Source: Patescibacteria group bacterium
GTDB lineage: Bacteria > Patescibacteriota > Patescibacteriia > Patescibacteriales > BM507
Assembly (NCBI GenBank): GCA_027858235.1
Contig: JAQIDC010000009.1
Location: 1 to 32,421 of the forward strand
DNA: 32,421 nt
Direction of reading: 5' to 3'
Shown: piece after piece, positions 1 through 7,900 of the stretch
Layout: each line of letters starts with the position of its first letter
Numbering within the stretch: position 1 is the first letter of the stretch
Program-made: the position numbers and the translations under genes
Notes under the pieces: model-generated
Database searches by the model: none
What the model was told of the DNA's origin: nothing
Seen by the model: the letters and a program-made list of their open reading frames with translations, nothing else

Positions 1-2
1 AC

Positions 3-143
3 AAAATTGTTTTTTAAAGAGCTCCTACACCGATATTTTGATGTTTCTTTTTCAATAATTCTCTTTTCCTTCAAATACTTAATTAAAAATACTCTAATGT
101 TTAACGAGAGAACTTCTTCAAGCTTAGGTTTGGGTATTTTTTT
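3..143 (-). CDS. Open -1 reading frame continuing past the stop of the upstream gene; runs off window edge
   Basis: On the minus strand, the frame one base back from the gene at 101-562 is open from the A9 run (137-145) to the window edge, about 47 codons. Its residues (IPKPKLEEVLSLN, then IRVFLIKYLKEKRIIEKE) look like ordinary helical protein and not noise. A TAA in this frame at 144-146 lies just before the A run, and there is no ATG or GTG; only a late TTG could start it. It could be reached by -1 slippage on T6-A9, by a natural indel or by a sequencing error in the homopolymer. Which of these applies cannot be decided here. Confidence 0.35.
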
Positions 144-562
144 TTAAAAAATATTTCAAAATTACATAGATCATCAAGTGCTTCAAGTTGATCTTTCTTG
201 TTGTTTGGCCAAAAAATTTGATTCAATTTAATTAATGCCCTATTATTAAAATAATTTTTCACAAGAGTTTCTTTTTCAGCAATTTTCTTTATTTCTCTAA
301 ACAATATTAAAAAATCATTATAGTTAAAAAAATCAAAGTCAATTTTTTCACGACACTCGTATAACGCTTCATCTTCATAAACACAGCCGTCTTCCAAAAT
401 AATATTAACAATAGTTTTTTTAATTATTAAATTAGCTAAATACTTAATATTGGAAATATTAAAATACTTCGGCGTTAATTTTAGGGTTATAGAAGAACTA
501 TCTCTCATTAATCTTAATTCAACTTCTGCACAAATATTATTCGATAAAGTTATCTTCTCCAT
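101..562 (-). CDS. Unknown 153-aa protein with a strong ribosome binding site
   Basis: No family recognised. The protein is soluble, Lys/Asn/Ile-rich, with no signal peptide or membrane segment. The middle (about residues 75-120) looks helical, with several Lys/Glu pairs, and the C-terminal part has a basic KKKYPN stretch encoded by an A9 run. The ATG start is well fixed: the minus strand reads TAGGAGG, five bases (CCTTA), then ATG. That Shine-Dalgarno is far stronger than those of the housekeeping genes nearby. The stop at 101-103 lies inside another open frame that continues off the window, so the natural product may be longer than 153 residues. It is isolated by about 320 bases from the next gene upstream. 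Confidence 0.7.
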   Translation of the reverse strand: MEKITLSNNICAEVELRLMRDSSSITLKLTPKYFNISNIKYLANLIIKKTIVNIILEDGCVYEDEALYECREKIDFDFFNYNDFLILFREIKKIAEKETLVKNYFNNRALIKLNQIFWPNNKKDQLEALDDLCNFEIFFKKKYPNLSLKKFSR

Positions 563-708
563 TAAGGCCTCCTATGTCAAAGATTAATTTAAGTTGATTT
601 AATTTAATTATAGTAATACAAATATTCAATATTATCAAGTGTCTAAATATTAACCAAATCAGTATACTTAAAATATCCAATACTCTCTAGACTTCTTATA
701 TCTTGTTT
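563..708. other. Upstream region of the 101-562 gene
   Basis: This AT-rich stretch holds the leader of the 101-562 gene. The minus strand has a TATAAT with no convincing -35 at 16-18 bases; TTGATA lies 20 bases upstream of it, too far for a normal site. Nothing else is recognisable before the palindrome at 709-754. Confidence 0.3.
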
Positions 709-754
709 AAATTTAGGGTACTCTATAGGGTACTCTATAGAGTACCCTAAATTT
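709..754. repeat. Nested perfect palindrome
   Basis: A 19-base arm (709-727) is repeated in inverted orientation at 736-754 with an 8-base spacer, and the spacer plus inner arm itself forms a perfect 20-base palindrome, GGGTACTCTATAGAGTACCC (728-747). The 12-mer GGGTACTCTATA is thus directly repeated (716-727 and 728-739). There is no clear T-run on either side, so it is not a canonical terminator. It may be an operator or cruciform. Confidence 0.75.
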
Positions 755-770
755 TAAATATATTTAAAAT

Positions 771-808
771 AAAAGAAGTTAGACTTCCAATAGGAAGTCT
801 AACTTCTA
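771..808 (-). terminator. Intrinsic terminator of the 881-2680 surface-protein gene
   Basis: Perfect 15-bp stem (774-788 with 793-807) and a 4-base loop. On the minus strand the stem is followed by TTTTATTTTAAA. It lies about 75 bases past the stop of the surface-protein gene. Confidence 0.85.
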
Positions 809-818
809 AGTCTTTCTA

Positions 819-876
819 TGTTACATGCTTTGTGTTACATGCTACATGTTACGTGTTACGTGTTTTGTGTTGTATA
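819..876. repeat. Degenerate GTTACATG tandem repeat
   Basis: About 58 bases made of variants of GTTACATG, GTTACGT and GTTTTGTGT repeated six to seven times, beginning almost at the stop codon of the 881-2680 gene and ending shortly before its terminator. It has no coding potential of its own. The copies are diverged, so this is a decayed microsatellite-like array. Confidence 0.6.
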
Positions 877-880
877 CCCC

Positions 881-2680
881 CTACCTAACCTCAATCCAAC
901 TCGGGAGTTTTTTGTTTATATCCACTGCATTAGTTGAAGTGCTACAGGAGTATTCATCGCCATCGGTGACCACTAGGTTCATATGTTGGCTATCCCCATC
1001 CGTAGGGAATACCGCTGTAGTTGTGGCGTTATTTACGTCTCCAAAATCAGTAGTATCGTCTGATGACCAAACTTTAGTACAAACAGGTATTAAACACTCT
1101 CCTGGAGACCCTGGGTTGTCTGCACTTGAATCAGTACTATCATAGTAATATGTTGAACTGGCGGTAAACATTATTTCCTCATCAGCAGAACCATCTTCTA
1201 TAAACCAGTAGAAATATGGATTAGGATATTGATGTTTTCTGGTTGTAAAATTATAAGTGTCGACCACTGAGCTCAAACCATAATTATCCCAAGTTTCGAT
1301 TGTAATGTCATATTCAGTCCCATATTCAATTGTTATAGGAAGAAGATGAGGTTGTATTTGGGTATCCGAACTTATAACTTCTCCTGTATCAAAATCATTT
1401 GAACCACCCACCTCATCAATTGTAAATCTATAACTATGCTGCAGGAACCCTTCTGGGTCATCGTAATTCCAATCCACTATAGGTTCTAACTCACAATTAG
1501 AGACACAAGGTCCTTCTAAATCAAGCGCGCCTGAATCACAAGGGAGTTCTGTGATGGAGGTTAAGAAAACGAACGAAGCAGTCGGCGGCATATTGAGTTG
1601 GGCCATCGGTCCATACCTAGTAATAGTAGCCCCAAAAGCAGGACAATCTCCACCTGCATCTGAAAAACCATCATCATCTGTATCACAATTAGTAGACGAA
1701 AAACTAAGCCAACCAATCCCAGCATCTACAGAACTTCCATTCCAAGCATAGCCTGAAAATTGATTAGTTGCTACATCATAAGTTATTCCGTAGAGAGGTG
1801 CTGTGCTCGAAGACAAACTTATCCATCCATCGTCTCCAAGAGATATTATTTTCGCCCAACCATACAAATCACCAGTACCAGGATTGCCAGAATCTGGAGC
1901 ATAACAAGCAGAACATCCATCACCTACCTCACAACTATCTAAACAATTAGTATTAAAATCATAACTTGGAGCAGTTGGAGAAGTCGTCGCGAAGTCAATC
2001 CAACCAACGTTAGGAGACCAAGCAAACCCAGACATATTGCCAGTTGTAGAACTAACACTTACACCATAGTCAGGGATTGGAGAATTTAACGGAGGACAAT
2101 TTCCTATACCTTCAGACTGTAAATCTGAATCCGGATCACAATTTAGCGAAGAGAAACTAATCCAACCGATAGTGTCTGCCCAGACATACCCATACAAATC
2201 TTCGCTATCGGAAGGTATTTTAGTCACGTAAATCTTTAGGTAAACCTGGATTCCACCCTTTCTTGTCCTGAACTCAAGGGTATTTAAACCATCAACAAGA
2301 GGAACGGTTACGGTCCAGTCATCAAAATCAGGCGAAATGTTAGTTTCACTCACCCAGTTGTCGTTTGTCCACCTTGTCCAATTAACACTTCCAGTAGTGT
2401 CAAAAACGTTCCCGCTGATCTCTATTGACGACGAAGAGGTTAAAATGGAGGAAGATGCGGTTAATGATGAAACAGGACTATCGGACATTACATTAACTGG
2501 AGAATTAATTGTTATTTTAAGACCTGTAGCATATACATTAGTGTCACCAATAGAACTATAAACAGGATTAAACATAACTATTAAAAACAAAATAGTCAAA
2601 ACTGATGAAAAGAAAACTAAATGATGACCAGGAAATTTGTCCCCTATTTTTTTAAACATAGAATTTATATTATTAAACAT
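881..2680 (-). CDS. Secreted or anchored surface protein with GYAW/GWISFSS repeats
   Basis: This 599-aa protein has an N-terminal hydrophobic segment (about residues 22-40 from the ATG) acting as signal or anchor. It is followed by an Ig-like beta domain (about 55-155, ending VDGLNTLEFRTRKGG), then repeats built on (L)YG(Y/W)(V/A)WA..GWISFSS at about 163, 215, 275 and 310, with Cys-rich inserts between them such as NCDTDDDGFSDAGGDCP. A fibronectin/PKD-like region (about 365-480) and a last beta domain complete it. An open TTG codon lies six codons upstream at 2698, but the ATG at 2680 is preferred because a TATAAT ends six bases before it. The architecture is common among surface proteins of candidate-phyla bacteria; the ligand is unknown. 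No LPXTG or C-terminal membrane segment is visible, so attachment would be by the N-terminus. Confidence 0.75.
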   Translation of the reverse strand: MFNNINSMFKKIGDKFPGHHLVFFSSVLTILFLIVMFNPVYSSIGDTNVYATGLKITINSPVNVMSDSPVSSLTASSSILTSSSSIEISGNVFDTTGSVNWTRWTNDNWVSETNISPDFDDWTVTVPLVDGLNTLEFRTRKGGIQVYLKIYVTKIPSDSEDLYGYVWADTIGWISFSSLNCDPDSDLQSEGIGNCPPLNSPIPDYGVSVSSTTGNMSGFAWSPNVGWIDFATTSPTAPSYDFNTNCLDSCEVGDGCSACYAPDSGNPGTGDLYGWAKIISLGDDGWISLSSSTAPLYGITYDVATNQFSGYAWNGSSVDAGIGWLSFSSTNCDTDDDGFSDAGGDCPAFGATITRYGPMAQLNMPPTASFVFLTSITELPCDSGALDLEGPCVSNCELEPIVDWNYDDPEGFLQHSYRFTIDEVGGSNDFDTGEVISSDTQIQPHLLPITIEYGTEYDITIETWDNYGLSSVVDTYNFTTRKHQYPNPYFYWFIEDGSADEEIMFTASSTYYYDSTDSSADNPGSPGECLIPVCTKVWSSDDTTDFGDVNNATTTAVFPTDGDSQHMNLVVTDGDEYSCSTSTNAVDINKKLPSWIEVR

Positions 2681-2686
2681 AAATTT

Positions 2687-2695
2687 ATTATAACA
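2687..2695 (-). promoter_or_regulatory. Extended -10 promoter immediately before the surface-protein ATG
   Basis: Minus strand reads TGTTATAAT, an extended -10 (TGn-TATAAT), then six bases, then ATG at 2680. The -35 is poor. Initiation about seven bases after the -10 would give a leaderless or nearly leaderless mRNA, in line with the absence of a Shine-Dalgarno. Confidence 0.5.
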
Positions 2696-2756
2696 CAAAA
2701 TAATAATAAAATCTTTTTCTCTCGAGCGAAATAATATATAGAAGTTATTTTTTGCT

Positions 2757-2803
2757 AGCGCAGGTTCTATCGGTCACTCAAGCTTCCTCCAGGATGACGG
2801 AGA
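2757..2803. repeat. Probable remnant of a dispersed repeat
   Basis: The minus strand reads TCCGTCATCCTGGAGGAAGC followed by TTGAGTGACCGATAGAACCT. It is of the GTCATCCTG type also seen at 23918-23943 (TCATCCTGAACCTGATTCAG). These GC-richer blocks stand out from the AT-rich intergenic DNA. Confidence 0.35.
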
Positions 2804-2810
2804 AAATATA

Positions 2811-4124
2811 TTATATTATCACAGAAAAAACGCCTAAACTTAAAACTATAAAAAATATTATTACAAAAACTAGACTTGTTTGCTTTCCTGTCTCTAGAAG
2901 CTCTTGATAAATACTTGTATTATTTTTATCTGACCTTATCAATGAATAGAGATAAAAGAAAAAGACGAAGGAACTTAGAGCGATTGTTCTTAAGTCAACG
3001 TATTCAAAAACACTAACAAATCCTAAGACGAAAAGCACAAACAAAGCAAAAGATATTCCATGATTTATTTTTATTTCGATTACTGACTTTTGTTGGGGTT
3101 TTGCCTTAACTCTTAGAATTAATAAAATATAAATAATACTAACCACTCCTCCAATAACAGCTCCCGAGAGAGAGACTACACTTGTGAGGTTATTTATTCC
3201 GAATAAAAATAAAACAAACGGGACGCCCACGGAAAGTTCCCAAGCATGTTTCTTGCTTATCCCTAAATCCCACCAATAAATCTCTTTTGTTGCTTCAACA
3301 AACATCACCAATGAAGTAATTACAGAAATGAGTCCAAAAATTAATGAAATTATTAAAACACCGCTTCCGAGTCTACCCTGAAGGCCAGCCAAAGCATCTG
3401 CACTAGCACTTGCCCCACTAACACCAACAATTGTTAGAACGAATAGGATCGTTATCAGCATGGGAATAACTGTCCCCCAAAAAATAGCTGAACGAATATT
3501 GCTTTTTTTATGCGAGAGAAGAGAACAAACAGTCGGGATAGCGGTCATTCCCCCAATTGCCATAAAAACAGCACCATAAGGAAGTAAAATATTTTTCCAA
3601 CTTATAACTGTATAATTCGTTATATCCACATGAGGAAGTCCTGCAAAAAATATAATTCCAATAACCACAAAAAGTAAAATTGTCATTGCAAATTCCAACT
3701 TAGCAATAAACTTTATTCCTTTGTAAGTGAGAGCAATGGAAAATATATACATTATAAACGAATATACAAATGCGGAACCTCCAAAGGCTGGAGAAAAAAT
3801 TTCACTTAAAAAGATACCTCCGATTATTATGAATGAAAGAATAGCTAAATTAGCTGATATTAGAACAATAACCAAAGCTGGTTTTTTATATCGAGGACCT
3901 AAATATTGGGCAACATAACCTGGCACTCTATGTTTTTTCTTTGTAGAGAGAACTATTTCGGCATACATCAAATGCATATAATACTGAATGAATCCAAGGA
4001 CTATAATCATGACTAAAAAAACAAGAATACCTGACTTATAAGCAACAAAAGGGATTGAAAACATACCAACACCGATAACGGTCCCAATCATTGTGGCTAT
4101 TGCATGAAAATAGTTCTTTGACAT
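2811..4124 (-). CDS. Amino-acid permease, aromatic/hydroxy amino-acid (Trp/Tyr) type
   Basis: A 437-aa polytopic inner-membrane protein with about 11 hydrophobic segments. The N-terminal segment carries IGTVIGVGMFSIPF, the unwound-helix glycine motif of APC-superfamily transporters, closest to the Mtr/TyrP (HAAAP) family, which imports aromatic amino acids with protons. Further family-like features are GAVFMAIGGMTAIPTV around residue 185 and the conserved VFVEATKEIYW before the later helices. Length is usual for the family (400-420). The start is the ATG next to the AT-rich leader; no Shine-Dalgarno is visible. An amino-acid importer fits a host-dependent bacterium with few biosynthetic pathways. 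The substrate itself cannot be read from the sequence. Confidence 0.8.
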   Translation of the reverse strand: MSKNYFHAIATMIGTVIGVGMFSIPFVAYKSGILVFLVMIIVLGFIQYYMHLMYAEIVLSTKKKHRVPGYVAQYLGPRYKKPALVIVLISANLAILSFIIIGGIFLSEIFSPAFGGSAFVYSFIMYIFSIALTYKGIKFIAKLEFAMTILLFVVIGIIFFAGLPHVDITNYTVISWKNILLPYGAVFMAIGGMTAIPTVCSLLSHKKSNIRSAIFWGTVIPMLITILFVLTIVGVSGASASADALAGLQGRLGSGVLIISLIFGLISVITSLVMFVEATKEIYWWDLGISKKHAWELSVGVPFVLFLFGINNLTSVVSLSGAVIGGVVSIIYILLILRVKAKPQQKSVIEIKINHGISFALFVLFVLGFVSVFEYVDLRTIALSSFVFFFYLYSLIRSDKNNTSIYQELLETGKQTSLVFVIIFFIVLSLGVFSVII

Positions 4125-4132
4125 AAAATATT

Positions 4133-4272
4133 AAAATTCTAAGCACTAAATTACAAATCCTAAACAAATTCAAAAAGAAAAAATTTAAAATTCAAAACCA
4201 TTTTACTGTTTGTGTTTTTTGTATTTTGAATTTTAATATTGTTTAGCATTTAGAGCTTAAAATTTAGAATTT
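4133..4272. repeat. AT-rich inverted-repeat element, copy A
   Basis: Begins AAAATTCTAAGCACTAAATT and ends with TTTAGCATTTAGAGC...TTTAGAATTT, its imperfect reverse complement, with a centre of TTCAAAACC/GTATTTTGAATTTT. It fills the gap between the permease and the translin-like gene. Same design and orientation as the copies at 9160-9288 and 23953-24080. Confidence 0.75.
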
Positions 4273-4276
4273 ATCT

Positions 4277-4858
4277 TTATCTGCTCTCTATACTCCGAAT
4301 ACTTATTTCGTAATTTATTTGTTCTATCTTTCTAAGATTTCCTTTGGCTTGGTCGTACTTGGTTCGCAGATAACCAGTCATATCAAAATCAGCTAACTGG
4401 CTAATAATATCGCTAATCGCTTCTTTTATTCTTGTTACTTCTCCAAACTCTTTATTAGAAGCCTTGTTAACTCCAAATCGAACCATCTCGCCGGTTAAAT
4501 CACAAATACCGCCAAGATATGAATCATAATTTATTACAATTTTTTCAATTTTATCTACCTTTTTACCTGTGATAAATTTTTGGAACATTGCCGCTTCAAT
4601 AAATTCTTCAACCGCTGCTTTGTATGAACCTTCTTGCGCCAATCTGGTGTAAGTAAAACCCTTTTGCATTCTAACCAGCTCTTTCTTTATTTCTTCAATA
4701 GCTACATCAGCCTGTTTCAAGTCACCTCTGTGCAAAGAAAATATAATTCTTTTTGAATTGTGCAATAGAACATTTGATTGACTAATAATTTTCCTCCTCT
4801 CGATATCATTTTTAGCGTATTCTTTTTTTAACTTAAAGAAAAAGTTTTTGTTTAACAT
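4277..4858 (-). CDS. Translin-family protein
   Basis: A 193-aa protein of the translin/TRAX fold, an all-helical family that binds single-stranded nucleic acid, known best from eukaryotes and archaea. The diagnostic C-terminal block YLGGICDLTGEMVRFGVNKA is present at about residues 115-134 and matches the translin YLGGxCDxTGE(L/I) signature. Upstream are the N-terminal helix RRKIISQSNVLLHNSKRIIF and EEFIEAAMFQKFI. Length is somewhat below that of human translin (228 aa). An ATG 14 codons upstream (4900) is open, but that piece lies within an AT-rich repeat and encodes repeat-derived residues, so the ATG at 4858 is chosen. Whether it is a nuclease is uncertain: the acidic residues of the TRAX catalytic site cannot be confirmed by eye. 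Confidence 0.8.
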   Translation of the reverse strand: MLNKNFFFKLKKEYAKNDIERRKIISQSNVLLHNSKRIIFSLHRGDLKQADVAIEEIKKELVRMQKGFTYTRLAQEGSYKAAVEEFIEAAMFQKFITGKKVDKIEKIVINYDSYLGGICDLTGEMVRFGVNKASNKEFGEVTRIKEAISDIISQLADFDMTGYLRTKYDQAKGNLRKIEQINYEISIRSIESR

Positions 4859-4865
4859 ATACGTA

Positions 4866-4974
4866 TAATTTTTAATTTCAAGTTTCGAATTTCGAATCAA
4901 TAATTAATATTTAATGAATAATTTAAAATTAAACATTTGAAATTTAATCGAAATTCAAAATTCAAAATTAGAAA
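4866..4974. repeat. AT-rich inverted repeat, variant copy D
   Basis: Left arm AATTTCAAGTTTCGAATTTC and right arm CGAAATTCAAAATTCAAAAT are imperfect reverse complements around an AT-rich centre. It occupies the whole gap between the PilB stop and the translin start. Related in style to copies A-C but with TTCGAA at its core. Confidence 0.55.
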
Positions 4975-7900
4975 TTACCGTGCTACTCTAAATATCTCCT
5001 CAATAGTAGTCTCCCCTGCAAGTGCTTTTAATATTCCGTCTTGCATCATCAAGAGAGATCCATCTTCCATGGCTTTTTGTTCTATATCGTATTCTGTTAC
5101 ATTGTGTTCTTGAATCAACTTTTGAACATCGGGTGTCATTTCAAGTACTTCGTATATTCCTATTCTTCCCTTATACCCGATATTACTACATTTTTCACAG
5201 CCTTTGCCTTTATAAAAAGTTAATTTTTCTGGAATTATCACTCCTGATTTAGGATTTATTTTAGCTAGCTCTTCCTTAACTTCTTTTAGTTCTTGTTTTG
5301 TTGGCTTGTATTCCTCTTTGCAATGTTCACAAATTTTCCTAACCAAACGTTGACCGATAGAACACTCAATAGCACCAGCGAGCATCTGCCTCTCAACTCC
5401 TAGCCCTACAAAACGGTTAATTGCACCGGCAGCAGAATTTGAGTGAATTGTAGATAAAACTAAATGACCCGTCATTGAAGCCTCAACTGCTGTAACCGCT
5501 GTTTCGTTGTCACGAATTTCTCCAACCATAATAACATTTGGATTTTGACGCATCAAAGAACGCAGAGCGGAAGCAAAAGTATATCCTTCGTCTGAATTGA
5601 TTTGAGTTTGCATGATACCTTCTAGGTGATATTCGATTGGATCTTCAATGGTAATTATCTTAACGTCTGGATGATTTATCATATTGAGAAGACTATAAAG
5701 AGTAGTCGTTTTACCAGAACCAGTTGGACCAGTTGTGATAATAACGCCCTTTGTTTTCTTAACACATCTTCTAATCGCTTCCAGGGATTGTCCACGGAAA
5801 CCAAGATTCTCCATATCGAGAGATGAGGCCTGACTAGAAAGGATTCTAATAACGACAGTTTCACCATAGCCTCCTGAAATAATAGAAACACGACAATCAA
5901 TTTTTGATTTATCGCTTTCCAAGAATATTCCAAAACGACCATCGTAAGTTGCTTTTTTTACATTAGTTGAAAATCCAGAAAGTATTTTAACATTTCCAAG
6001 AAGAGTCAAATATTGTTCTTTTGTAATTTTGGCAACGTCATGCAAAATACCATCAATCCTATAACGAATTCTAACATCATCTTCGGCTTGGTCTATGTGC
6101 ACATCAGAGGTGTCTATTTTAATAGCGGCAGACAAAACAATGTTTAAGAGCTCGTTACTTGGAAGCACATGTAATTTAGCTTCCATATCCTGAAGATCAA
6201 CAGACAATTCTTTGCCTGTTTCTTCTTCTGCTTTGGAAATATTTAAACCTCTTCCAATTGTTTTTGAAATAACAATATCATAAAGTGCATCAACATATTC
6301 AAATTTTCCAATTACCCTAAATATTTCTTCTAAGCTAGTTTTTCCTTGTAACACTTTCAAAACTCCATCTTGAAGCATTGTTATCATCCCTTCTTCAATC
6401 GCTCCTTCAAGTATTTTAAATGCAGGAGCCCCAGAAACAGTAAGTTCTTTTATATCATTACTCATTGTAAAAATTTCATAAATACCAACTCGACCCTTAA
6501 AGCCAAGACTGTTACATTTTGAACATCCTTTTCCGGCCATATAAACATCTGGTATCTCACTTGGTATTTCCACTCCAGATCTTGGAGAAATAATCGCCAA
6601 AATCTTTTTTATTTTTTGTTCATCATCTGAGGATAGCTTGTATTTTTTTTTACAAGAATCACATAACTTTCTGACCAGTCTTTGACCAATAATACAGTTG
6701 ACAGAAGGTACTATTAAAAAAGGCTTTACTCCAAGCTCAACCAATCTAGGAATAACCCCAGCAGCGTCATTGGTATGAAGAGTTGATAAAACTAGATGTC
6801 CGGTTAAAGAAGCTTGAATTGCAATCTCAGATGTTTCTAAATCACGCATCTCACCAACCATTACAATGTCAGGATCTTGTCTTAGAATTGAACGGAGTCC
6901 TTGAGAAAAAGTATATTTTTTACTTTCATCAACTTGACTCTGATTGATCCCTTCTAGCTTATATTCGACTGGGTCTTCTAGGGTAATAATTTTTGTTTTT
7001 GGGCTATTTAATTTATTTAAAATAGCATAAAGGGTTGTCGTTTTACCTGAGCCTGTTGGGCCAGTGGTTAGAATAAGCCCATTTGGTTTTTTTATTTCCC
7101 TGTTTAGAACCTTAAAAGCCTCTGGTGTTAAACCTAGCTCCTCAAAAGGTAGACCGACTGAGCTTGATTTGAGCAAACGCATAACAACACTTTCACCGTA
7201 AGAAGTTGGAAGGAAAGAAGCACGAATGTCAATCTTATCGTCATTTAAAAATATTGTGAATCTTCCATCCTGTGGTCTTTCGGTTATATTAATTTTTACA
7301 CGAGCAAGGAGTTTCATTCTGCTAATTATTTTTTTCCACTTGTCTTTTTCAATTGTTGCTGCTTCCTGCAAAACACCGTCAATCCTCAACCTAATTACAA
7401 TACCATTTTCCTCAGCTTCAATATGAACATCAGAAGCACCTGTCTTGACAGCGGTGGCTAAAATCAAAGTAACTACATCGGAAATATTTACATCATTTAC
7501 TTTTTTATTGAGAGATTTATAATCTTTTATTTCTTTTTTAAACTTGTCAAAAGCATCTGGACTAATTTCAATCCCGCTAACGTATTTTCGAATTTTAGGA
7601 AGTGTTTTATAGAGATTAAGAGCACTTTTCATACTATACTCAGATACAAGATAAATACTAGAGTTGGCGTGAAGCTTGTGCTCAAGCTCCTTTAATAACG
7701 TCTCAATACGAACATCCCTTGGGTTTGTACTAGCAAAACGCATATTTGGACCATCATAAAAGAAACAAACCAGATTTAAATCATTGGCTTGTTTTTCATC
7801 AATCAAAGAAAGAGCCTCAGGACTGATTGGAAAAGCAAATAAGGAAATATAAGGAAAACCCTGCGCAGATGCTTGAGCTTCAGCACTTCTTTCCATGGCA

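Noticed and set aside
819-876. CRISPR array
   Set aside because: Units are 8-9 bases, contiguous and degenerate, with no spacers; no cas genes in the window.
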